The notes below the pieces were generated by a model, which saw only the letters and a list, made by a program, of their open reading frames with translations, did no database searches and was not told the DNA's origin. The translations under genes and the position numbers were made by a program. This document shows positions 25,486 to 55,354 of a DNA stretch of 64,000 nucleotides, piece by piece (the first letter of the stretch is position 1; each line of letters begins with the position of its first letter). The DNA is from Lucifuga dentata (Eukaryota; Chordata; Actinopteri; Ophidiiformes; Bythitidae): the NCBI GenBank assembly GCA_014773175.1, contig VXCM01000465.1:438896-502895 (forward strand), written 5' to 3'.

Positions 25486-27640
25486 GGACTGCTGTTTACA
25501 TTGTACACTGATGGACATCCTATCACCATGGCAATATGACAGATCTCCTCAGCAACCATGGGTGCAGCAAAGGGCAGTAGAGCCCTGCACGGGCCTCAGG
25601 ACCCGTCAGGCCCCGAGGCAATTTACAAATTGGGCCGGGCTTCGGACTGAATTTCACAACACTGGCTCGGGCCCGGGCTGGGCTCTGGCTTTNTTTTTTT
25701 TTTTTTTTTCTCCCCCTCTTCTCTCCACTCACAGTCATAACACACCTTCTGATGCTGCGCACAAATGTTAGCAATCAGAAACTGCCAGCCATTGCTGTTT
25801 TCTGAACGCTGGTTCTGATGAAAAAAAGAAAAGATTACAGGCCTCGGGTCGGGCTGGGGCCAAGAATTTCATTACGTCACGGGCTTTGGACAGAACTGTG
25901 TAGGGCCGGGACAGGTACAGGCCTTAAATTGAGGCCCGTGCAGGGCTCTAATGGGCAGGGCTAATACTAGTCGGTGATCACTCAGAAAGCTGGAGAGATT
26001 TGCAACCCAGAGATGAGAAGATGGAAGCTTATAATAATTTCTTGCCACTACAAGCAGGAAGAAGAGGAAGAGAATGAAGTCACGGAGTTTTGTGTGACGT
26101 TAAATATTAGTTCAACACAGTACATATGGAATTCCAAGACTGTTTAGTATTGTGTATGGTGGGTAGACAAATTTCCATCTGATACAACCAGAAGTACCAT
26201 CATACCTGTGATGTATAGCTGCACCAAACATCATAGCTCCATCATAGTGTACACTTTAATGTGACCGTTCTATTTGAGTGGTTCATCTTTGCTATAATTC
26301 CATGAGAACCTTGAGGCCTCTGGTTAAGTGTGTGTATGTTTGAGAGTGAGCAAATTTTTAAAGGAGTAAATTGAGTGAGCAAATGTTTGAGGAAATACAT
26401 TTGGAGATGGTTTTGTTAAAGGTCTCATCTCACAGAGGTTAAAAGACTAGTCTCTCATCCATCCACACTGCAGCCTGTGCCAGCTGCTTGGCACTTATAT
26501 GCAAACAGATCAATGGCGCTGTGTCCAGGTCAGTTTCAATCCACTGAACACCCCATCCAGGCTGGTGGAGATGAATGAGCATGTAGTCATAATTGATTAT
26601 AGCCTGTACTTTAAATTGAAAAGACTAGCTATGTTGGTTGGCATTAGACCCTAAAACCAACGAGAGGTAGTCTACAAATTAAAATGCAAACACAGCAGCT
26701 AAACATTGTCTCGGTCAGATGAATGTATAAACAGGAATGCAGCTCCCTAGCTGTGCAAGAAACAAGTCATCCACTGACAATGTGCTTCTAAGTAACATTA
26801 TCTTTGTTATTTTCAGAGATGAGTAAGAGAACTTTTTTTTTAATTGCCAAAGCAAATTTTCAGTCCTGTTTGAGGGTTCTTATATGTGGTTATCAGTGAC
26901 TAATAAGCAAAGGGTTAAATATCGAGTGCTCCTCTTGTTCTGATTGGACTGACTGGAAGAAGCCATTATAGTGACTAAAATGTACAAGCAACAGACGATG
27001 TTTGGATGACTTTAGTTGGAGATTCATAAGACAGAGGTCTCTGCAGGGAGAGATTTTGGGGTCTATCAGGAGACTGAAACCCTTGGAAATAGTAATACAG
27101 CAATCTTGAAGTTCAGTGAATACAATGGGAAAACATAAGTTTGGTTATGTATGTGTTTTATTAAGTATGTGTTTTAATAAATCACATACTGGATATTAGC
27201 CATATTGTTTCATGTTGTCAGGAGACATCCTGCTAATGAATGCTTCTTTTTGTTGATGTATTTATTTGCTGTTTTTCTGAATATTTCAAGCAGTGCTCAA
27301 GCAGCAAATTTGTAATTTGCCACGACACTCAGATGCTTTACAGGTTACTATGTTTTACGTTCAAATGTGTGTGTTGGCAAAGTGTACGAGGCAGAAAGTG
27401 CCTTTAAAAATAATCAAACATTCCTCCATAGTGAGCCATCACATTTGTTGCATCAGTTGAGGATCGAGAAACTGTCTTGGTGCCATCAAAGTGTCTGTTT
27501 AGACATGCCCATTGTTTTCACTATTTTTGGTGTTGTTCATTTGCACAGTGATGAAAATATCCAACATTGCTGTTGTGTTCAGTGATGTCAAGAATGTTAT
27601 GGTTCTGATCATTGTGGATCAATAAAAAATCTTTTGCTTG
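25486..27640 (+). other. tex2: tex2 3' UTR
   Basis: The stretch runs from the stop codon to a canonical AATAAA at 27621-27626, which is followed by TG-rich sequence. An earlier AATAAA lies near 27176. The stretch has no other gene-like frame and carries the hAT-like MITE at 25578-25950. The end point is inferred from the signal only. Confidence 0.5.
25578..25950. mobile_element. hAT-like MITE in the tex2 3' UTR
   Basis: The terminal inverted repeats are TAGAGCCCTGCACGGGCC at 25578 and its complement GGCCCGTGCAGGGCTCTA ending at 25950. They are flanked by 8-bp near-identical target duplications, AAGGGCAG at 25570-25577 and ATGGGCAG at 25951-25958 (7 of 8 match). An 8-bp duplication and 5'-TAGAG/CAGAG ends are typical of the hAT superfamily. 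The element is 373 bp, GC-rich at the ends, has an N in a T-run at 25693 and encodes no transposase. It begins only 93 bp after the tex2 stop codon. Confidence 0.85.
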
Positions 27641-28230
27641 AATCAATATGCGTATGCTTTTAACAGACATCAAAACATTAGAGGACAAAGTGAGATTCTG
27701 ATTATAGCATGCCCTGAAACTCCAGATTTAAACTATCAAATACATCATTTTCTTTAATGTTACTAATTAAGCAGTATGTTTTGTTTTTTTTATGAATGGG
27801 TGATCACATGTGGAAACATAACAGGGACAAAAAGCTAATGGCAATGGATTTGATTGAGCTGAATCAACTCACAGAAATTAACCCCAGTTATAACAAGTCT
27901 TCATATGTTCTTGCACTATTCACCTCTGTGGTCATGGAAAAGGTCATTCAGGTTGTAATAGTGCCTAAACACAACATACAATAAAAGGGAACCACTGCAA
28001 TGGAAGGAATACACTGCAATATAAGCTGTAGAAATGTTTACTTTATTCATACAGGTCATCCAGTGATCTTCCAGTTAAAATTACACATACAGGGGAACTA
28101 TTCACCACTGAGTCATTAGTGACATCACCTTGCATTTTAATTGTCCACTTCACACCAGCGTTTATTCCTGCAGAAGAAAACAACTGATTGAGCTCCGTAA
28201 TATTGAAACACCATTCAGAGTGTTAAATGT

Positions 28231-28300
28231 GGGACATCAGATTGATATTGTCTTCATTAATAAATCAGAAGTCTAAGGCATCATAATCATCACATATCCC
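28231..28300 (-). ncRNA. C/D-box snoRNA, SNORD104-like, copy 2
   Basis: A 70-nt unit in intron 3 of the host gene. GGGATAT and ATGTCCC close a terminal stem. C box GTGATGA is at 28293-28287, D' box CTGA at 28268-28265, a C'-like TAATGA follows, and D box CTGA is at 28240-28237. The guide before D' is CCTTAGACTT, which is complementary to AGTCTAA in the 28S rRNA stretch GAGTCTAACACGTGCG. The fifth base before D' pairs with a C, which fits the reported SNORD104 site 28S-C1327 (human numbering, from memory). The match is one pair shorter than in copy 1. Confidence 0.82.
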
Positions 28301-28443
28301 TCAAAATTAAACTTTAACACTATTCACAAGGCACTTACCTCAGTGTTATTCCAGGGGTTTATCAGAAGTACTCCCTGCACGAAAAACAAGACTGAGATTA
28401 TTTATTGAAACATGAGGGGAAAAAAGGACAGCTGCTGATAGGT

Positions 28444-28512
28444 TTGCTCAGAATGAATGTTGACTTCATTTTCACATCAGAAGTCTAACGCACTTAGATC
28501 ATCATTTATTAG
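28444..28512 (-). ncRNA. C/D-box snoRNA, SNORD104-like, copy 1
   Basis: It lies in intron 2 of the host gene. C box ATGATGA is at 28505-28499, D' box CTGA at 28480-28477, C'-like AAATGA next, and D box CTGA at 28451-28448. The guide before D' is GCGTTAGACTT, pairing through eight Watson-Crick bases plus a G-U with 28S GAGTCTAAC. The terminal stem is poor compared with copy 2, so the ends are approximate. The layout and guide shared with copy 2 show the two are duplicates. Confidence 0.78.
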
Positions 28513-28970
28513 CCATAAAAAAATTAATTATTAAAAAAAAAAAAAAAATTAGATACTCACGGCCATCAGTGTCCTCTGAAGACGCACCACTGTCCACGTG
28601 TACCTAATGAAAAAACGAGTTTTTACCCACCGATCCTGTGTAAATACATAACCAAACGGGTAAGATATTAATATTGCATTGGATTTACATTTCATATTAA
28701 AAAAAAATTAATACTGCCTTACCTTAAATGTTTTGGTAGATGTGGCCTACCCATGCTACTCTAACACGCTCCTTATCACATGGCTCAGATTTCTCTACAA
28801 ACTCAGATTATCTGTCAGGATACTGAATCACACACAAAGACACACAACTACTCTAACATCTTATCAGCATGTTTAACACAAGATAGTCTGAAAGCCACGT
28901 TTATGGTTGAAACTACCAGAGTAAAGCATGCGTTTCCTGCTAGACCGCCCGCTGCAGAAAATGTCCCCCG

Positions 28971-29257
28971 GTAGAGTTTTGTAGTACATCCGGTATCAGG
29001 ATCTTTGTTCTCATTGGTTCACGCTGATCCTACTTTTCCCCTCCTCCACTCGTGTGGTGTCTATGCTGAAGTCCAACCCACGGGATTCATTTCAGGAAGA
29101 AGCTGATCTAAGGCTCCTGGCTAAATGCCTTTGACACAGCTATCAACGTGGATAGCAATCTCCTAACATTTGGCTGCAGTCAAAGCATATTTCTATGTAG
29201 TCCACGGACGCTTAGCTGTCCGAACCAGCTCGCTACCCCGGTTTGAGACCAGAAAAC
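28971..29257. promoter_or_regulatory. Head-to-head promoter of ern1 (+) and the snoRNA host gene (-), with ern1 5' UTR
   Basis: Fewer than 300 bp separate the first - strand exon and the ern1 ATG. ATTGG at 29013-29017 is a CCAAT box on the - strand, placed plausibly for the host gene. The right half is the ern1 5' UTR. No clear ER-stress element (CCAAT-N9-CCACG) was found. Confidence 0.5.
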
Positions 29258-49467
<20,210 letters not shown>

Positions 49468-50903
49468 AGAGTAGACATCTGCTGGGCCTCCGTTGCTGTG
49501 CCGTGCTGGTGAGGACCGGGCCTGCAGTGCCTGGAATCCACCGCCAGCCACAATGACCACACCCCAAATTTAAGTGCCTTCTGCTTAGCTGGGTGAAACT
49601 GATCCTCAACAGAACCGTCCAATCATCTGCCTCCACCATGAAGAATGTGGAATTCAGATAACCCAACAGTGTGTTGTTGGACATTACCTTGTAGCTGGAC
49701 TGAGTGAAGAGAATTTCTTTTATTTTTACATGTCCAAAACTAGTGTTTTTGGGTTGTTTTTTTTTGTTGTTGTTGTTGTTTCTTGTCCCAAAAATGCCTG
49801 TTGTCATGATGCTGATGAACGCTTGAGTATTTTTATTGTGCAATGTCATCTTTCCCAGTGAGCCTGTTCACTGCACAGATATGTATATTTTTGTATAGAC
49901 TGATTCAGCTTTTGGATCATTGATAAACTGTTCAATTTGGCCAATGTGCCTTTTAAAATAACACTGTGCTGTAATTGACTATGCTAAATGTGCTCGATTC
50001 CAATTAATGCTGCTGCTTCTCTTTTGTCAATCAAGATAATTGTGCTGACTCACTAAGAGGAATATTCTGAAGGGTGTTCATATTGGCATCTGAACGCAGT
50101 CGGTAATCTTATTCTTGTGATTATGTAGTGGATATTGAGTGTAGAGGTCGACAAGGCTGAAGTATGTTTATGTACAATATAATAATGATTTTTTTTTTTT
50201 AAAGAATGTCATCAAGGTAAAAATGAAGTTTATGATACATTAAATGTTATTTTTTTAATGCTAGCATTATGCTTGTTCATTGATCTTGTAGTGTCTTCAA
50301 ATGTAGAGTTGGGGAAAATTGGGAATATTTAACTATGAGCAATGCTTAAACTTTAACACTCATTATTTTTAGCAATGTTTGCTGGATTTCAATTGGTTCT
50401 CTTTTGTTTACAGGTGCTTCAGACTGACGTTATGCATGCCAAATTCCCAGTATGCTATTGCTACAAACCCTTGGCTAAAGATTAGGTTGGTTAGAGTCTA
50501 TATTTGATATTATGAAAGGCTTTAGAACATTGCCTAGCACAGGTAGGAGTTTTTCCTTAAAGCAAATGAGTTTGGCTTTTTTGACAGATAAGACCAGCAC
50601 ACTGGGACACACTGCTAAAACAAACACCTTAAACTGTGAGTTAACCAGTTTATTAGGAACACCTGCAAAATGTAATGCAATCCAGCCTTGTAAGGAGCTT
50701 GCAATTTTCAGTTTTTGTTGACACTGTCAGACATGTTGATTTAACAGTGAATTTTGGGACCACAGTTAATGATATAATATTTCTAATATACTGTGTGACT
50801 CATAAATGTAATTCGGCCACTTCATCTCTTCTGATAGATGTCACATATGAGTGTTGTTCACCAAAGTTAAACAGCACAGTTCTAAATGTTCTGCTAAATA
50901 GAC
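49468..50903 (+). other. ern1: ern1 3' UTR / downstream flank
   Basis: AT-rich sequence with no second gene visible. No AATAAA signal stands out here. The first clear one after the stop is near 51590, so the UTR may be long and include the repeat at 50904-51208, but that is a guess. Confidence 0.4.
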
Positions 50904-51208
50904 AGGGTGACACGGCAGCTTAATGATTAGCACTGTTGCCTCACAACAAGAAGGTCATGGGTTTGAATCAGACTAATCCTTTCGGTGGGGTTTGCATGTT
51001 CTCCCCGTATCTGCTCCGGTTTCCTCCAATGACCTGCAGGTTAGATGAATTGGAAACTCTACACTGACTGTAGGTGTGAGTGTGAATAAGTCTGTCTGTG
51101 TGTGTCATCCATGTGATAGGCTGGTGACCTGTCCAGAATGTACCCACCTCTCACCCAATGACTGCTGGAATAGGCTCCAGCCCCCTGCAACCCTGAATAG
51201 GATGGATG
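50904..51208 (+). mobile_element. tRNA-like (SINE-like) interspersed repeat
   Basis: The head GTGACACGGCAGCTTAATG, the GTTAGCACT-like TTAGCACTGTTGCCTCACA, then GGGTTTGAATCA (B-box-like) and GCATGTTCTCCCCGT are hallmarks of a repeat very common in fish genomes. The tail TAGGCTCCAGCCCCCTGCAA ends in a GGATGG run. This copy is diverged and lacks a poly-A tail or clear flanking duplications. Family naming is from general recollection. Confidence 0.65.
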
Positions 51209-51391
51209 GCAGAACAGGTGATCACTGCCTTTTCTTAACTGGATTCCATTAAACTCTGTAAATCCTACATCATGTATAGGACAAACTGTCAATTATTTGG
51301 GCTGTTCAAAGCCAATCGTTTACATTGATTTGTGTTACAGAACTTAAATGAATTTAATTTATATTTAAATATTTAAATTTAAATCTATTGC

Positions 51392-51436
51392 ATTAGTGTG
51401 TAGAATGATTAATCTGTAATCATTCTACACACTAAT
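51392..51436. repeat. Perfect 20-bp inverted repeat, 5-nt loop
   Basis: ATTAGTGTGTAGAATGATTA at 51392-51411 is exactly complementary to 51417-51436 around ATCTG. It lies between ern1 and the SAMD9L-like gene. Confidence 0.92.
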
Positions 51437-51784
51437 TAGGTACATTTGCTTGTTCTTAAGAATTTCCATTTTATGTGGCTCCTTTTTTCCTTCTCCACTG
51501 CAGACATGGTAAAGTATTGGAATTCTTGTGTTTTTATTCAAAAGTTGCTTTGCTGCCTTTGACACAGTGCTTTGAATCTGAGCTGAGCACAATAAAATCA
51601 GAAAAGTATCAAAGTCAGCAAAAAGCTGTATCTGAGTTACAGGTTGTAGGTCCTTAAGCAGGACAATGACCTCATACCTCAGAGGGCAGCTGAAACTGCA
51701 GGTGGAAGATACAAGAATTGTCATTGTGCTAAAACGAGACAGCGAAGTTCTAAGACAGTATACTGCAAATGTAAGAAGTGTGCA

Positions 51785-51853
51785 CGAGATAATAACTTGT
51801 GCACACAACATAACTTATCTTGTACGCACAAGATAATAACTCGTGCGAACAAG
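51785..51853. repeat. Imperfect direct/inverted repeats of CACGAGATAATAACTTGTGC type
   Basis: Three related stretches (GCACGAGATAATAACTTGTG, ACATAACTTATCTTGTACGC, GCACAAGATAATAACTCGTG) alternate within 70 bp, followed by a T-run. They are self-complementary in parts. The family is not recognised with confidence. Confidence 0.6.
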
Positions 51854-52099
51854 ATTTTTTTTTTTTTTTAATCGTTATTCAGGACTTTAGGGACTTGTAG
51901 TTTGACTTTGTAACAACTTTTGATTTTTGTAGCTGTTGCACGCGGAAGCTTCTTACCGAAAGCCCCAACCAGCTGAGAAGTGGGGTTTGTTATTTGNGGG
52001 GGGGGGGGGATACAGGGGAATAGCTGCTAAACCGCTACCCACTGTAGGCTACAGCTTTCCTCTTCTGGCCACCGTACTGCTTGGCTCACTTTCACCTTG

Positions 52100-53175
52100 G
52101 TTACGTTGCATTTCCAGAAAAACACAACTTGTTGGCGAGCAGTCACACAGATAATCACCACAGCATCAACGTGTTAAAGCTGGTGCTAATTTTGAAATAT
52201 TGGATTCTCATAGTTTTCATAGAACGGTAAGTAACATCATTTAGAATTCAGAAGTAATTTTTTATTGCTATTATTATTATTATTATTATTATTATTTGGC
52301 GTCCGTATTATTATAGAGACTTAAGTTGTTCGCGTACAGCACCAAAAAGGCCTGACACTTAACTATCTGTCCAAATCCACCCGTTCTTGGCTGGGTGATT
52401 TTAACGTTTAAATAATATACTTTTAAAGCGAAATCACTGTGCAGATCTGGTCTGAACCAGTTATAAAGTTCATGTATGCTTTTTACAGTATTGCAATCCC
52501 TTACACTCCCCGTGTGAACAATGGCACCATGCCACACACCCACACACTTCCCTTACATTCTCTTGCATTCATTTCTATACTCACACACACACGTTCTGCC
52601 ACATCGCATGTTGTGTCTGTATTCTCCTCAGCAATTATTCCCCAAATCTGTCTAAGATTAACAGAGTTTTGAACTCTTTTATTCGCCATCGACACGTTTA
52701 TTTTTGCAACTATTGCTGTAATATTAATTGCTGAAAAGGACTTTTGTACTACATCATCTTCCTTGTGTTCAGCCTCTGACTGGGCGTTACACGCTGCCCT
52801 GATGATCTTTTTAGATCGCGTTTCCTGAAAAACGAAACTTGTTGGTAGACAGTAGGAGAAAGTAAAGAGACAGACAGAATCAGACAGAGAGAAAGAAACG
52901 TCCACACCGAGATAAAGGACAGAGATTTCAGTTTTCATACAAAGGTAGGAAATACTAGCTTTTCAGATTTCAGACGTAATATTTTTTTGTAGTCCATGCT
53001 GTTTTAGAGACTTGTTGACTTTCACGCTCACAGAGCATCAAGAGGCATGAAAAAAAGTGCACATTTGTTCATCTGGCTGGATGATTTTAATGCTCAAATA
53101 AAGTAAAGTACTTTTAAAGTGAAATTACTGTATAGGTCTGGACCTTTGGTATGAAGTTCAAGTAAGCCACCAAAA
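52100..53175 (+). promoter_or_regulatory. Diverged tandem duplication: two candidate first exons/promoters of the SAMD9L-like gene
   Basis: Copy 1 (about 52100-52485) and copy 2 (about 52815-53170) share several colinear blocks. These are AGAAAAACACAACTTGTTGG versus TGAAAAACGAAACTTGTTGG; AGTTTTCATA before a splice donor; TAGAGACTT; GGCTGGGTGATTTTAACG versus GGCTGGATGATTTTAATG; and ACTTTTAAAGyGAAATyACTGT. Each has a donor at the same place: ACG|GTAAGT at 52226/52227 and AAG|GTAGGA at 52944/52945. The nearest downstream acceptor in a + strand gene is at 55294, before the SAMD9L-like start codon. I infer alternative noncoding first exons. Confidence 0.5.
52826..52839 (-). promoter_or_regulatory. 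ISRE-like site
   Basis: Read on the - strand this is AGTTTCGTTTTTCA, one base from the interferon-stimulated response element AGTTTCnnTTTC. It occurs in copy 2 of the duplicated block; the equivalent in copy 1 is degraded. SAMD9 and SAMD9L are interferon-inducible in mammals, which fits, but binding is not shown here. Confidence 0.4.
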
Positions 53176-53915
53176 TACAGACTTTTACATTGGATATGTA
53201 TGTCATCAATTTTTAATTATTTGATTGATTAAAAAAAACACAAAGCAATTGTAACTAAATGTACACATAAACAATACTCATAAAAGGATTTTGATAAAAT
53301 TATAATTCATTATTCTGTATTTAAAAGATGGATACATATATATATAGATATAATCTATATGTATATAGATTCCAGTCTCAGTGAGACAACCTGATTAAAT
53401 AAAGATTAGAATATATTTTTAAATGGCTTTCTAAAATAAGTGGCCCCCATTCCTTTTTTTCAGGGTTTGAAGGCATTTTTTGAGTATGTGAAAGTCAAGC
53501 TAAAACAGGGAGATTAAGTGGCTCTTTAACTGTATGAAGCCAAACGCACATTTCAGTACAGCATAGCTCCGTGGGGCTTGGGCACGCTGACATATTTGTA
53601 GTTGAGATGAGGGATGCACCTTCTATAACCACTCTACTATTTCTCTAGTGTGTACACAAAGAAGGTAATAGGTGATCATGAACCACAGTGAAGTTCAGAC
53701 TACTGTATATCAGGGAAAAGCATATTATTTTGCTGCCTCGTGATGTTTGATGGATGTAGTTGTAAAATAATTTGTAATTACAGACTATTTGTACCAGTAT
53801 GGGGAAGATCTACGTGACTCCATGATGGTTGAAGATGATGCCCCTGCCAATATCCCTCCTACACACATGGATGCACCTTGGGGAAAAAACAACCAAATAG
53901 GTTATTAGTACAGTA

Positions 53916-53917
<2 letters not shown>

Positions 53918-53961
<44 letters not shown>

Positions 53962-53985
53962 NTCTCTCTCTCTCTCTTTCTCTCT

Positions 53986-54020
<35 letters not shown>
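53918..54020 (+). repeat. (CT)n(GT)n compound microsatellite with N at 53962
   Basis: The CT run at 53918-53989 and the GT run at 53990-54020 sit directly before the LINE relic. Confidence 0.92.
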
Positions 54021-54021
<1 letters not shown>

Positions 54022-54029
54022 TACACTTT

Positions 54030-54801
54030 ATGTGAAGCCAGAAGGTGGAGCAAGTGAGCTCCTTTAAGTATTTGGGGACTATCTTGGACCGACCTAGCCT
54101 TAACATTTTCAGAACATGTGGACCACATCTATTAAAATTCACAATAACTATTATTGTGATTTAGTATTTTATTACACAAATTGAGGACCTTTGAGTCAAC
54201 ATACTCTTAACACAGTTTATAGTCAGTTATAGTCCACAGGTGTAGTCCATTACAGAAAGTGTCCTCACCTTCAGTACTGTATTCTGGTTTGGATATCTGT
54301 CTGTTGTTAAAAACAAGGCCAAACTCTCCATCAATTTAATCAAGCTTTGTAGTGCAATTTCAAGCTGTAAACAACATCAACTATCTTATCACTATAGCAA
54401 TTTGGTTAAAAAAAACGACCATAAAATCTTAGAGGACTCATCCCATCCTCTGAATAACCATTTTCAGCTCCTACCTTCAGGACAGAGGTACAGAATTCCC
54501 TGTGCAAAGAGCAGTTTGCCATACAAACAGTTAAATCAGTAATCAGTAACCAAAAGACATCAAAATCAGCCTTTTCCCAGCACTTAGCACTTTATCTTTT
54601 TGTCTTTTTACTCTAGCACTTTTTTTTTTTTTTTCTGTGATGTGATTGTTTTTAAATGTACTTATGTATCACACAATTAGTGTTTATTCACATTTTGTAA
54701 TGTCCGATGTCTGTTTGTTAGCTATTTTCTTACAAGCCAAAGACAAATTTCCACCTCTGGGTTACAAAGGCAGAAAATAAAGTTGATTTGAATTTGAATT
54801 T
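54030..54801 (+). mobile_element. Decayed non-LTR retrotransposon (LINE) 3' end, Rex1/Babar-like
   Basis: Pieces of a reverse-transcriptase C-terminus are readable in different frames: KVEQVSSFKYLGTILD (54042-54089), WFGYLSVVKNKAKLS (about 54290-54335) and LLPSGQRYRIPCAKSSL (about 54468-54520). The order and spacing fit LINE ORF2 tails common in fish. The end AAAGTTGATTTGAATTTGAA is the sort of short-repeat tail seen in Rex1/Babar elements. Frames are broken and the 5' part is missing. Confidence 0.7.
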
Positions 54802-55294
54802 AAAGTATAAACCTTGCTTTAGTTTTTAGTCCTGGGTTGAGCCTGTGTGCTCCTACTAACTTTCAGAACTCACCATACATATGCATGCAAGCGCGCGCAC
54901 ACACACACAGAGAAGGGGCGATAAAAACATATCAATAGTCTAGATTACTCTTATGTTGGCTGTGATGGTGCCAGTAGCAATCACTTGTAGCACTACAGGG
55001 ATCATCTATAGAATGAATCACCTGGTGAACTGTCGTGATCTAGATGATCTGTATGAGGAAAGCAAAATTGGAAGATAAGAAGAGGAACAACAATTTGGCT
55101 GTATTTTGCCTAAAGGTTGGGTGATGTCTTCTCAATGCAACAGGCCATACCATGAAGATAAAGAATGAAATTACATTGTGAAAATTTCATCTTTAAGTTT
55201 GACAAAATACTGTATATACCTGTGGACCATTACCATTGGCTATATATTCATTTGAATGCAAAATGATAATGGGCTGATACATTTTCATTTACAG

Positions 55295-55354
55295 AGGACA
55301 CTAGAAGATCAAACACTGAAGTGGATGATATGACAAGAAGATAGGAAAAAATGC
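55295..55354 (+). other. 5' UTR part of the SAMD9L-like start exon
   Basis: Acceptor TTCATTTACAG ends at 55294 and donor GG|GTAAGT lies at 55361/55362, so this is a 67-nt exon with only 7 coding bases. Two short upstream ATGs (near 55324 and 55330) stop almost at once and could dampen translation. Confidence 0.6.

Larger units (their letters stand above)
28025..28970 (-). ncRNA. snoRNA host gene between tex2 and ern1 (SNHG25-like)
   Basis: On the - strand, four exons can be drawn with good splice sites. The first runs from about 28970 to 28723 (donor GTAAGG), then 28603-28561 (acceptor TTCATTAG, donor GTGAGT), 28374-28339 (acceptor TCGTGCAG, donor GTAAGT), and 28167 to about 28025 (acceptor TTCTGCAG, AATAAA at 28047-28042). 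Introns 2 and 3 each hold a C/D-box snoRNA. Only a 38-codon frame starting at 28754 crosses all junctions, and it stops right after the last one, so the spliced RNA is probably noncoding. From memory, mammals carry the snoRNA host SNHG25 (SNORD104, SNORA50C) between TEX2 and ERN1. I see no H/ACA snoRNA here. The 5' end is uncertain. Confidence 0.75.

Noticed and set aside
28723..28754. 38-codon frame (MGRPHLPKHLRYTW..) spanning all junctions of the snoRNA host gene
   Set aside because: It stays open across three junctions, but it is short, resembles no known protein and stops right after the last junction; host RNAs often have such chance frames. Kept as part of the ncRNA only.
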